Positions 1-9,580 of a stretch of DNA of 64,000 bases are shown here, one piece after another. Source of the stretch: Lepas anatifera. Lineage: Eukaryota > Arthropoda > Thecostraca > Lepadidae. The stretch spans positions 1,188,001 to 1,252,000 of the forward strand of contig JAOTON010000940.1 in the NCBI GenBank assembly GCA_034440635.1, written 5' to 3'. The position numbers and the translations under genes were made by a program. Position 1 is the stretch's first letter. Each line of letters starts with the position of its first letter. The notes below the pieces were generated by a model. The model saw only the letters and a program-made list of their open reading frames with translations. It was not told where the DNA came from and did not search any database.

Positions 1-879
1 TTACTAAGCGCAATGCATTAGACGACCATATTACGTATGCACTGTTTTCCGGGACAACAGACGGAAACTGCATCCGTCAGCGAATCAAGGAAGCAATATT
101 ATTCAGATCCCCCGTGCTTGGCATGGGTGGATACAAATTAGGCAAGATAAAAAGTATGAATAGCTCAAAAACATATAAAGGTTTCTTAGACATTGTATCT
201 CGCCCCACCATCATTTCTCACATCCGTCTCAGGTGATTATTCGACGTTATACAATTTATCTCGGTATTAAAGATTAAATATGATATAACACGACTTCAGG
301 CCATGAAAACCTCATTTAATTTCAATTTTCCACATGTTTCACATATATCCGCATATCAAATCTATTCTCTGCAAATACGCAGTGGTTTTATGAAAATTAC
401 GGAAAAGGCTAGGAGTTGCGGAGAACCCTAAATTAAAATGAAAAAATATATTTATAGTCACATACTGCTTCTTCCGAAAAAAATTGGATCTTTAAATGTA
501 GTTTAGAGGAAGACAAGTTGATTCCAGCTTCCATTATTAAAATCGGACCGGTACGTTTCGAGACCTTAGGGGGGAATCCACCCCTGGAAGAAATAGGGGT
601 AGCAAGGACCCTGACAGTAATAGGGTTCAAGTTCCTCTCTTGTAAGGAAAACCCCAAAGACGACGTTTCAGAATTAATTTGAATTCATACAATAAACAAA
701 AATATGCTATCATATGAAGTGGCATGGCCGTGGTCAATAAAAAACAGACTTACTTATCAAATACAAAAAGGCATTATTTCATTTCCAAGAAGAAAACAAG
801 CCCGTTTGCAAAACCTAACCCAAATATTTCTGTTTCACATGCGATACAAAGAAGCACATCCCTCTTGGTCCCTTCGAAC
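1..879. other. Presumed ZGPAT intron or downstream sequence, no gene recognised
   Basis: This AT-rich stretch follows the splice donor of the last ZGPAT exon found in the window. The next exon should encode the G-patch (a GIGSKLM-like start is expected) and was not found on the minus strand here, so it probably lies beyond the left edge. Short open frames at 433-657 and 704-1297 match nothing I know. Confidence 0.5.
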
Positions 880-1036
880 CTTGGTGTGTTTCTCCCAGGA
901 TCCCAGCTGTTCAGTGGAGGTGATGACATCCCAGGTGAGTCGTGGACAGAACTCGGTCTCCTCCGGGTCCGGGTCCCCCGGACTTGAGAACCCCGGCTGT
1001 TCGTCACTCTCCGAGTCACTGCTGACGTCACCAGGG
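880..1036 (-). CDS. ZGPAT: ZGPAT coding exon 7 (acidic region before G-patch)
   Basis: 157 bp. Its first base completes the AG|C serine codon left by exon 6, then PGDVSSDSESDEQPGFSS and so on to TSTEQLGSWEKHTK. Human ZGPAT has FAGWEVHTRGIGSRL at this point, so the donor AAG|GTTCGA falls exactly at the G-patch boundary. Acceptor ctgtcgcag|C at 1038-1037. Confidence 0.82.
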
Positions 1037-4000
1037 CTGCGACAGATGCACCAATCACACACCGCAGCCGAAGCGAGCCCACCAATCACAAACCGGCCGC
1101 GGCGGGCCCACCAATCAAATACCAGTGCAGTGGCAGACCGACCAATCACACACCGGCCCTACAGGAAATCAAGAAATCGAACAGACCATGCAACAGACCC
1201 ACTAATCCACACACCAAAACCACCAATCTCACAGCATCATCCGCGGCAGATACACCAATCACACATCAGATCCGCCGGACATCCACCAATCACATAGGAG
1301 ATCCGCGGCAGATCCAACAAGCACACATCAGATCCGCAGCAGAACCACAAATCGCATAGCAGGTCCGCACCAGAATCACCAATCACATAACATATCAGCG
1401 GGACATCCACCAATGATCCGCGGGAGATCCATCAGTCCAACAGTACAGCCGAAAACAATAAGCTGAGTTCACGCTCGCACAGCCCGGTAGTGCATAATAA
1501 CCGTACAATTCGTCGCTACCTTACTAAAAGAAATAGATAACATCCCACTCAAAGGCCAAAACTCAGAGTTTGTCCCCATCCTGCCATTCCCCTGTCTCCC
1601 TAATAATCCCAGGACGTTAGCGTCACTATTTTTTAAATCGCTCCAAGCACACACCCCAGTGTGTGCTTGGAGCGTAGACCCACACCCTGGGGTGGTACTG
1701 TGCGCAGAGAAACACTCATCAGACACCCTGAAATGTGGAGTGACACCCATCAGACACCCATCAGACAAATCCTTATTCTTCCTAGTGTGAAGTGAGAATA
1801 AGAATTGTGGAAAAATCGCATAAGCTCATTCACAGCAGCTTCCTAGTGCAGCATAACACACATCAGACATCCTGGGGTGGTACCAGCTGCTGTAGAGAGG
1901 CACCCATCAGTCACACCAGGGTGGTACCAGCTGCTGTAGAGGGGCACCCATCAGTCACACTGGGGTGGTACCAGCTGCTGTAGAGGGGCACCCATCAGAC
2001 ATCCTGGGGTGGTACCAGCTGCTGTAGAGGGGCACCCATCAGTCACACTGGGGTGGTACCAGCTGCTGTAGAGGGGCACCAATCAGTCACACTGGGGTGG
2101 TACCAGCTGCTGTAGAGGGGCACCCATCAAACACCCTGGGGTGGTATCAGCTATAGAGAGTCACACATCAGACACCCTGAGGTACTTCCAGTTGTAGAGG
2201 AACACCCATCCGACACCCTGAGGTGTAGAGGAACACCCATCAGACACACTAGGGCGGTAGAGGAACACCCATCAGACACACTGGGGCGGTAGAGGAACAC
2301 CCATCAGACACACTGGGGCGGTAGAGGAACACCCATCAGACACACTGGGGCGGTAGAGGAACACCCATCAGACACACTGGGGCGGTAGAGCAACACCCAT
2401 CAGACACACTGGGCCGGTAGAGGAACACCCATCAGACACACTGGGGCGGTAGGACACACTAAAACACTGGGTGGAGGAGCACTCAGACAGTGCCGGAGGA
2501 CGCGGCCTCACCTCTGGGCGTCAGGCAGGGGCACCAGCTGCGTCAGCGGCAGTGTGCGCGGCTGCCGGTGTCCGGTGACGGCGACGGTGGCCTCCTCGGC
2601 GGCGGCGTCCACTGCCTGCACGGTGGCGCGCTGCCAGAGACCGCTGTCCCCCTCCCGCGGCACCAGCACCGACACCCCCACCGCCAGGTCCCCGGACTCA
2701 CTACAGGACAGAGAAACACTGATGGACGGATAGTGCTAGGTAACGCGTCCATATTCCGGCTACAACCATAACAGCAGAGTAAGGGCCCGGCACCGATCGG
2801 TACATCTGAGCGTATTTAAAATGGGCACAAACAACTTTGTGGGCGATAACAACGCATAACCGGCAATCCTCAGCATTCTTAATGATACTACACAACACCA
2901 AAAGCGTTGCCTGCTAGCAAGGCGTAGTTCGCATGCCTGACCTCACCGACAGCAGGGCCGGGTCCGCACCTGTACTCGCGAATGTCGGCGACAGAGACGA
3001 GGTGTCCGTGGGAGAAGCGGCACTGCTGGCCGTCGTCGCCGTAGTCACAAGTGCGGCGCAGGTAGTACCGACACGGCTGCATGGTGCGCTGCGTGGGGTG
3101 GCTGAACAGCACCCGCAGCTGCAGACACGGCAGCCCAGTCACAGACGTTAGACAGGGGATCTAGACGAGGCGCTGGGCGAGGGGCAGTCTGGGTTGCCCC
3201 CCGGCACTTTTAGGGGAAAATATCGATCAAAATCTGCTGAAAGTAAACAATGGTGGCTTTAAGGGAGGACATGGCCGGACTGGCCCCTTTGGATGCAACC
3301 AGAAATTAGACATGGTGCAACCTGAACTTAGACATGACAAGAAGACACCACTGCCCCAGGTCAAGTGTCGGTGCTAACCCTCGGACAGGATCAGGCTCGT
3401 GGGCAGGATCTCACCTGACTCACACAATGTAGCACAGACACGAGCCAGCGACGACCAAGAGACCAGCTCAAGCCAAATCCGAGTCGAAAGTAATTCAATA
3501 ACTGACATGAAATCAGCATATCTCAACCTACTTTCACCAATATGTATCAGCAGCTGGTGGAGTATGACGGACCCGGTGTGAACACGAAGAAAAGCTCGCA
3601 GGTCGTGGCAGAGTATCGACAGAGTGTACTGGTGGGTCTCGGCAGGACAGCTGGGGAGTCGACTGCTGCCTGCCAGACTCGTGGCAAGGCGCGGCGCCGA
3701 ACACTGAGTGGCGTAAATTTGGTCGTGTGGCAGTTATATTAGGTTCCAGCTACCGAGCCGAGCCCCACTATCACTCTCTGAGAGGATTATACCGTGTTCA
3801 ACGGGCAGAGGGTATTGTACGGTCGACAATAGTGCTGGAAGCGATGGCGCCCAGCATTTGCAGCAAACGGACCCTACAGATATATAAAACCGAAAAAACA
3901 CTATTAACTTAAGAAACTGTCATGCTTCGTTCAGTTTCATGAAAGTTCAAATACACCACACACAGCTGGGAGGAGATTGCCTAGCTCCCCACCGGCGCCA

Positions 4001-7000
4001 GTACCTTGACATCAGCCGGCGAGACGGCGTGCTGCAGACAGGCCTCGTGCACGCCCTCTACGACGGCCGCGTGGTACTCCAGCTGTCCCCAGTCGTGGGT
4101 GAAGGGCGCGCGACACCGCGTGCCCACCAGCATCTGCAGGGTGGACTGCCGGACGGCGCAGGCACGGGGCGTCAGCGCGCACCGAGGCCGCGAGCACGCA
4201 GACATTGACCAACGTCCACTGACGGCTACGACAGAAGAGAGACAAGACTGACGAGCACTACAGCGACCTGGAAATGGAACCACCTAACGAGACAAGTCGA
4301 TAGAAATACTGTTAAGGTTGATCAAATGTATTGTCTTTGAACTAGGAGAAATAAGCGTTGTTTTCCGTTACGATTTTACCGCTTGACAAACTGTCTTCTA
4401 ATGACATGGTAACAAACTATCATATGGCCATAGCATAAGTTGATTCCACTTTTATTTAGGCTGTAAGATCATAATTTTGATCTTACACTCCTTTTGAAGC
4501 CTTACTTTGACGCAAAAACGTTTGCAATTACAACATCAATATCAATATCAAACTTCGGAACTTTGTGTTTGCTGTTCATCCACATCCGGTGGAACCTTCA
4601 GCAATGGCCAATGCCACATTCCCTTACGAGCTCTTTTCTGGAGTTTTATCGCGCGTTACCTTCAAGTCGGCAGCAGGCTGGTCCGGCAGCGGGCCGCTGG
4701 GCTCCGAGTCCGGCTCGGAGTCGGAGGAGGAGGACAGCCTGTCGGGGGAGGGGTCCCGCCCCTCCAACACCGCCAGCTCAGCCTGCAACCACCGGTGGCA
4801 CACTGCTAGGTACGGGGACAGCGGACTCACTACGGCGGCGGCGCGATAACACCGGCACTGTTAACGGATGAGTGAAAAGCACAGAATACGTGGAACTCTA
4901 ACACACCGGATTTCCCACAGAACGCAAGCACATACAATTACACAATCTTCGGGGACCTATTATTTTCCACATATTCGGAAGTTGCGCCTAGCAGCAGAAA
5001 ACATCAATAGTCCTTAAGTTGGACTCCGCAGAGCATTCTCAACAGTGGTGTATGAGTTGTATGTGTTGTCATAATGATTTTTCATGCACACCGCCTATCT
5101 ATATGGAACAATGCCTACATGCCGATATTGTGGGATGCCGGCCAGATCCAATTTCGAAACTACTGTTGAGGGAGCACTAGAACTGTAGCAGGCGTCTTCA
5201 GAAGTACGCCTAACACCAAAGACCTTCGTCAAAACCCCTGATATAAGGGCGCAAAATTTGTCACTCCTCGTGGCACCTAAGGTGGAACACCGTGCATTAT
5301 TCACCATCCGATTCTCCAAGATGAAAGGAATCTACAGACACTAAAATATTTTCTAACTCAGCTGAGTCTGAAACCAAGGTAGAAAAACTCTAAATGTCAT
5401 GCCCCCCCAAACAGACATTATCTGCTATCCCGTTCGTTGAATTAAGTTTAAAAGTGACCTTTTAAGTTCAGTAGTCATTTCTCACAAACTGTTTCACAGA
5501 GGTGCTACTTCTCTAAATTTCTGGTCATGGCGCCAGTCCCCGCACGGCCAGATTAGGTCCCGGCACTGGTCATGCTGCAAAATACGATTTCGTAGGCATG
5601 CAATCCTCAGGAGCTTGGCCAGTGAATCCGTGTATAGGGTCAACGATGTTGATGACGATCTGAGACGTTAGTTTTAGACCTTCATGAGCATGCTGAAAAA
5701 ATACAGAGTCCCCTCGCGAAAGGAGGCACTTTTTGAAATTCATGTATCAATATTACGATCAGTCAGTCCCTTTGAATTCATTCCGATGTGCGAAATAAAG
5801 ACTAAGATTATATGAAGCTGGAGATTAAACGGGAAATTTAGAGCATCAGCTAGCTGTGCACACCCGACGTCACGTGATCCCGCCAAACACCCGGCATAGA
5901 CCTAACTGGCCCCGACAAAATCCCAGCCAAGACCGGTATCGAGTTCCGCCAAAAAGACTACACGCAGAGCCCATATTACCTAGGACCGCTCACACTGAAG
6001 GGAATTTCAAGACCAGTTCTACAGCGTGACCCGAAAGATGTCACTCACTTGCCAATAAAAGAAAAGATACTTAAGCTATCGACCTGAATTCTTGTGCCAA
6101 GAGAGACAATTTATGCACAGAATGCTGCGATAATTTATGATGGAGGACTTGCGGTATTAAAACCGTAAACACAATTCTCACGTATATGACATTCCAGCAC
6201 GTCAAAGTGAGATTTTACATTTTACTCGGTGGAAAATAATTTTACTGTGTGGATAAATGTGGCATTCTTTTGGTATTCCTCATAACCGACTGATTAATGA
6301 AGATTAATGAGCATAGAATTAGGACCACAAATTACATTTAACACGCCATATAGGACTAATGTGAATCGGAAGCAAGCTGGAAAACAGATTCAACACAAAG
6401 CTCGAAAGAAATCGAACCATAAATATTACGCATTTTCTTGACAGGAGTTTCTTCATTCATTTAATCAGCAAATAAGCTTTACAAAAAGGCACACGCATGC
6501 CCATCCATGATTCATTCACGCCACCGCTGCCAGATGCAGTTTCACCTTAAATCTCTCCATCTCATCATCCAGGCCATTGGAGCCGGGCCCTTTGTTGCTG
6601 ACGGCTGGAGGCGATGGCTCAGGCCGGCTGAACTCAGCGCACTGCTGAGCCGTCAGTTCTATCAGCTCACGCAGACTAGCAGCCAGCTGCTGTAGCTCCT
6701 CATCTCCCGGAGCAGCTGCCTGAGCTGTGGACACCTGCGACAGCTGGGGAGGATTTGGGGCTGTCACAGCTGGGAAGGGTCTGGGGCCGTCACAGCTGGG
6801 AAGGGTCTGGGGCTGTCACAGTTGGGAAGGGTCTGAGGCCGTCATAGCTGGGAAGGGTTCAGAGCTGTCACAGCTGGGAAGGGTTTGGGGCCGTTACAGC
6901 TGGGAAGGGCCTCTGGCTATCACAGCTGGGAAGGATCCAGGGTCCTCACAGCTGGAAAGGGTCCAGGTCTGTTGCATATGAATAGGGTTCGGGACTGTCA

Positions 7001-8434
7001 CAGTTGAGAAGAGTCTCTGGCCGTCACAGCTGGGAAGGGTCTGGCGCCGTCACAACTGGGAAGGGTCTGGGGCCGTCGAGGGGCGGACGCAGACCCGAGT
7101 TTTTTTGGGGGAACCCATGTCTGCCTCTCCTCCGGGGGGGGTGGGATGTGCGATTTGGGTGCTCGATAGACCTGGTATAAGCTTCCTCTCCAAGTACATG
7201 ATCGCTCTCCTGGGGGGGTGGCAGCGAAAATTTTTTGCTCCACAGAACTAGTGAAAACACTTTTAAAAAAAATTTATCTGGCATATGGGGGGCCAAAACA
7301 TAGTTTGGCCCCCTCCAGCGCTTTGGGGGGGCATGGCCGGAATCTTCCCTGCATTTCGCGAATGGGGCAGTCACAGCTGGGAAGGGTCTGAGCTCATCGC
7401 AGCTGGGAAAGGTCTGGGGCTGTCACAGCTGGCAAGGGTCTGGGGCCGTCATAGCTGGGAGGTGTTCAGGGCCGTCACAGCTGGGAAGGATTCGGGGATG
7501 TTGCTTATGGAAAGGATCAAGGGCTTCAAGAGCCTGGAGGTTCTGATACTGTCACAAGTTCAGTGTCTGGGGCTGTCATAACAAAGAGAAGTCTGAGGAT
7601 GCACAGCTGGGAAGGGTCCCGAGTTGTCACAGCTGGGCAGGGTCCTGAGTTGTCACGGCTGGGAAGGGTCCAGGACTGTTACATATGGGGAGGATCCTGA
7701 GCTGCCATGTCTGGGAGGGTCTGGGGCTGTCACAGCTGGGAAGTGGAAAGGATCATGAGCTGTCACAGCTAAGGACGGTCCTGAGCTGTCACAGCTAAGG
7801 AGGGCCCTGAGCTGTCACAGCTAAGGAGGGTCCTGAGCTGTCACAGCTAAGAAGGGTTCTGAGCTGTCACAGCTGGGGAGGGTCCAGGGCTGTTACAAGT
7901 GGGAAGGAAATTGACTCCATTTGTTTACTGTGCACACATGATGGGAGTCACACCCCCCCCACACACACAAGGGGGAGGGCATTGAAGAAAGCACAGTGAT
8001 CATCACAAGAACACAGAGAAAAAGGGACACTTTACTGGCTCCAGCAGCACAGGTGAAGCAGGCACACCACAGCAAGGAGAAATAAAAAACAGGATAAAAA
8101 TCAGGGGAATAATGCAGTAAAGCAAATAAATATAAATTTTACACACTGACTGTCTGAAAAGCTAGAAACCAACATGTTCTTCATGAATACATTTACTTTG
8201 TCCACACAGGTAATAGAATGCAAATGAAAAATTCTAGGTGGAGCATACAAATTTTGAAGACATCCTCCCACATTTGCAAGTTGGAACACATCCTGATTCT
8301 TTCCAGCCCCATACTCCTAATCACTGCTAGCTATTGCACTTGACTCCATCACACAAAGCAGATGTGTTATACATACTAACCTGCTCTGTGTACTGCTCTA
8401 GATTTGATTTCAATGTATCCACATCAATGTCCAT
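880..8434 (-). CDS. ZGPAT: ZGPAT: zinc finger CCCH-type and G-patch domain protein (3' truncated by window edge)
   Basis: ZGPAT homologues are nuclear DNA-binding repressors; the human protein recruits NuRD. Coding exons (minus strand): 8434-8381, 6734-6546, 4782-4660, 4145-4005, 3118-2970, 2700-2512, 1036-880. All six introns between them are GT-AG and the joined frame stays open for about 334 codons. Seen in order: an N-terminal helical segment (MDIDVDTLKSNLEQYTEQ, then LQQLAASLRELIELTAQQ); an acidic Ser-rich linker; the WGQLEYHAAVV motif (WGTLEYHNAMVV in human); a CCCH finger (PCRYYLRRTC...CRFSHGH, spacing C-x7-C-x8-C-x3-H); a Tudor-like segment (VSVLVPREGDSGLWQRATVQAVD); and an acidic tail ending SWEKHTK just where the human protein enters its G-patch. 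A 3' splice acceptor at 8445-8444, nine bases before the ATG, implies a 5' UTR intron. No frame damage is seen, so the gene looks functional. The G-patch exon is outside the window. Confidence 0.9.
1046..1440. repeat. Degenerate ~30-bp tandem repeat with ACCAATCACA core
   Basis: The motif CACCAATCACA recurs every 25-31 bp (for example near 1049, 1079, 1110 and 1140), with diverged units mentioning 'cagatccgc' further on. It fills the start of ZGPAT intron 6 and overlaps nothing coding on the plus strand that I recognise. It contains repeated CCAAT cores, probably by chance. Confidence 0.7.
1868..2160. repeat. 44-bp minisatellite (GGGGTGGTACCAGCTGCTGT)
   Basis: About six to seven head-to-tail units with core GGGGTGGTACCAGCTGCTGT followed by agaggggcacccatcagtca. 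Units are nearly identical. It lies inside ZGPAT intron 6 and grades into a 32-bp array to the right. Confidence 0.9.
2215..2460. repeat. 32-bp minisatellite (AGGAACACCCATCAGACACA)
   Basis: Seven to eight almost perfect units of AGGAACACCCATCAGACACA plus ctggggcggtag. It shares the 'acccatcag' core with the neighbouring 44-bp array, so both probably grew from one ancestral unit. Located in ZGPAT intron 6, ending about 50 bp from the donor of exon 6. Confidence 0.9.
2512..2700 (-). CDS. ZGPAT: ZGPAT coding exon 6 (Tudor-like segment)
   Basis: 189 bp. The first base completes an AG|T serine codon. The product SESGDLAVGVSVLVPREGDS GLWQRATVQAVD matches human LSSLQAGSACLAKHQDGLWH AARITDVD in position and spacing. 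Acceptor ctgtcctgtag|T, donor CAGAG|GTGAGG (phase 2). Very GC-rich, unlike the introns. Confidence 0.88.
2970..3118 (-). CDS. ZGPAT: ZGPAT coding exon 5 (CCCH zinc finger)
   Basis: 149 bp, phase 0 in and phase 2 out. It encodes LRVLFSHPTQRTMQPCRYYL and the rest of the single CCCH finger, then HLVSVADIREY. Cysteine spacing is C-x7-C-x8-C-x3-H, three residues longer in the second gap than human (x5). Acceptor tgtctgcag|CTGCGG, donor TACAG|GTGCGG. Confidence 0.92.
3119..4004 (-). other. ZGPAT intron 4
   Basis: 886-bp GT-AG intron between the exons carrying the LEYH motif and the CCCH finger. I see no repeat array or open frame of note in it. Confidence 0.8.
4005..4145 (-). CDS. ZGPAT: ZGPAT coding exon 4 (WG.LEYH motif)
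   Basis: 47 codons in phase 0, containing LVGTRCRAPFTHDWGQLEYH and ending SPADVK at donor GTCAAG|GTACTG. It matches the conserved block before the CCCH finger in ZGPAT. The acceptor is taken as gtccggcag|TCCACC; an alternative cag 12 bases inside would shorten the exon by four codons. Confidence 0.85.
4660..4782 (-). CDS. ZGPAT: ZGPAT coding exon 3 (acidic serine-rich linker)
   Basis: 41 codons in phase 0: AELAVLEGRDPSPDRLSS, an SDSEPDSEP stretch, ending AADLK. Acceptor ggttgcag|GCTGAG, donor TTGAAG|GTAACG. The linker is poorly conserved in the family; the assignment rests on position, clean splice sites and phase. Confidence 0.75.
4783..6545 (-). other. ZGPAT intron 2, unique-looking sequence
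   Basis: 1763-bp GT-AG intron. Moderately AT-rich, with no recognisable gene, tandem array or transposon end. Confidence 0.7.
6546..6734 (-). CDS. ZGPAT: ZGPAT coding exon 2
   Basis: 63 codons in phase 0, from VSTAQAAAPGDEE to EMERFK. LQQLAASLRELIELTAQQ corresponds to human LRQLQGDLKELIELTEAS. Acceptor gtcgcag|GTGTCC, donor TTTAAG|GTGAAA. The acceptor sits at the edge of the 26-bp minisatellite at 6740-7077. Confidence 0.88.
6740..7077. repeat. 26-bp minisatellite (left block)
   Basis: Roughly 13 units of GGGTCTGGGGCTGTCACAGC tgggaa, separated from a second block (7362-7895) by an unrelated insert. On the minus strand each unit reads cccagctgtgacag, resembling the true acceptor of ZGPAT exon 2 beside it, which suggests the array grew from that splice site. 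Confidence 0.92.
7078..7361. other. ~285-bp insertion splitting the minisatellite
   Basis: Sequence unrelated to the 26-bp repeat, with G-runs and poly-T/poly-A tracts (gttttttttgggg; an A-rich run near 7264), interrupting an otherwise continuous array. No clear inverted ends or target duplication could be seen, so the class is unknown. Confidence 0.5.
7362..7895. repeat. 26-bp minisatellite (right block)
   Basis: Continuation of the array at 6740-7077 with more divergent units, including a sub-array of about 27 bp (gctaaggagggtcctgagct) near 7765-7870. Lies in ZGPAT intron 1. Confidence 0.88.
7896..8380. other. Remainder of ZGPAT intron 1
   Basis: Mostly AT-rich sequence up to the exon 1 donor, with a short C/CA run near 7953. 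No gene recognised. Confidence 0.6.
8381..8434 (-). CDS. ZGPAT: ZGPAT coding exon 1 (start codon, 18 codons)
   Basis: The ATG at 8434-8432 opens MDIDVDTLKSNLEQYTEQ, followed directly by the donor CAG|GTTAGT. It matches the start of human ZGPAT (MDEESLESALQTYRAQL) in length and character. A tttcag acceptor nine bases upstream (8445-8444) shows that this exon begins in the 5' UTR. The exon ends in phase 0 and joins exon 2 in frame. Confidence 0.82.
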
Positions 8435-9580
8435 TACTGTGTCCTGAAACAGAGAACATATAAGAATATCATCCTTATATTCAAGGTGGAGCAGTTATTG
8501 TACAGGATGTCACTAGGGGGCAGACACAGTGGACAGTTGTTCCAAGGAAAATATATAATGTAGATAAATATACAACAAATTATTATTGGCTTGTATTATT
8601 TCTTGCTGTTCACAGTATGGATGCCATCTCATTTGTACAGGCGAGCATGCAATAGTAGGTAGCACAGAAAGCTCAGTCTGGCCATCAGCCTCGCTACAAG
8701 ATGCTGGTGGTGCCGCTGCTCGAGTAAGCTATGAACAGCCAGCAGAGCCCCAAATCAGCCCCCACTTAGTGTCTTCCTTGGTGCATGTTGTTTGCAAGCT
8801 TGCCAATTTCACGTCTCATCTCTGGTTGCTTTCAACATGTGCACTCTATTGTATTGTACCTAATGATCTACATGTCAATGGATTCCATAAGGCATGGCTA
8901 AAATGTATCTAGCCTACCTACCATAAATATTTCACGAGACGATTACATTTTAAGTGGCGCTAAATATTGATATTTTCAATCAATTTTTTATTTCATTTCC
9001 CATATAGACAGGTGAAGAGAAGCAAAGGACATGAACAGCAGATAAGAAACATGAGAGAGGCAAGCAATAGTCATACAGTACAGCACAAGGTGAGTATGTT
9101 GTGATATTAGTATGTTATGAGATTAGGACAAATAATAATGCTGGTCAGTAGAAATAACACAAAAACAAAGCAGAAAAACAAAAAGAGAAGCAATACAAAA
9201 TAAAATGAGCAGACAGATAATCAAAAACGTGCCTAACAAAACAAATAAAATGACGGAAAAAACTAACCAATTATAATTATATGTTTGATTGAAGTTGTGG
9301 GCCCACATATGTTTTTTTTTGTCCATGTATGATGTATTATGATAGAATGATTGATGAGACCCTTTGCTTCACCATCAACCAAGCACCAGCCTAGCCCGAC
9401 GCCGGACTCGCCTCAGTCGGCCGGCGTGTGACACGCCAACACGCTACACTCCAAACAGACAACGTGTTAAAGGCGGGCCCGCCTCGGCTCTCACTGGCTG
9501 CTGCGGTATGAGGTGCTTTTCTTGGCTGCTGTGATAAGCGGTGCTAGTGGGGCGGCTCACGACCAGGCAAGAGAGCTGCC
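8435..9580. other. Region between the ZGPAT start and the CTNNBL1 copy
   Basis: It should hold the ZGPAT promoter and 5' UTR exon (minus strand), but neither can be pinned down beyond the acceptor at 8445-8444. It ends in a GC-rich stretch (9370-9500). A run of nine T at 9312-9320 could be a remnant poly(A) of the CTNNBL1 copy on the minus strand; this is weak. Confidence 0.4.

Noticed and set aside
704..1297. Plus-strand open frame of 197 codons
   Set aside because: Runs antisense over ZGPAT exon 7 and then through the ~30-bp CCAATCACA repeat; compositional.
9312..9320. T9 run as the poly(A) tail of the CTNNBL1 retrocopy
   Set aside because: Only nine bases, 260 bp from the stop, and no flanking duplication visible; kept as a possibility only.
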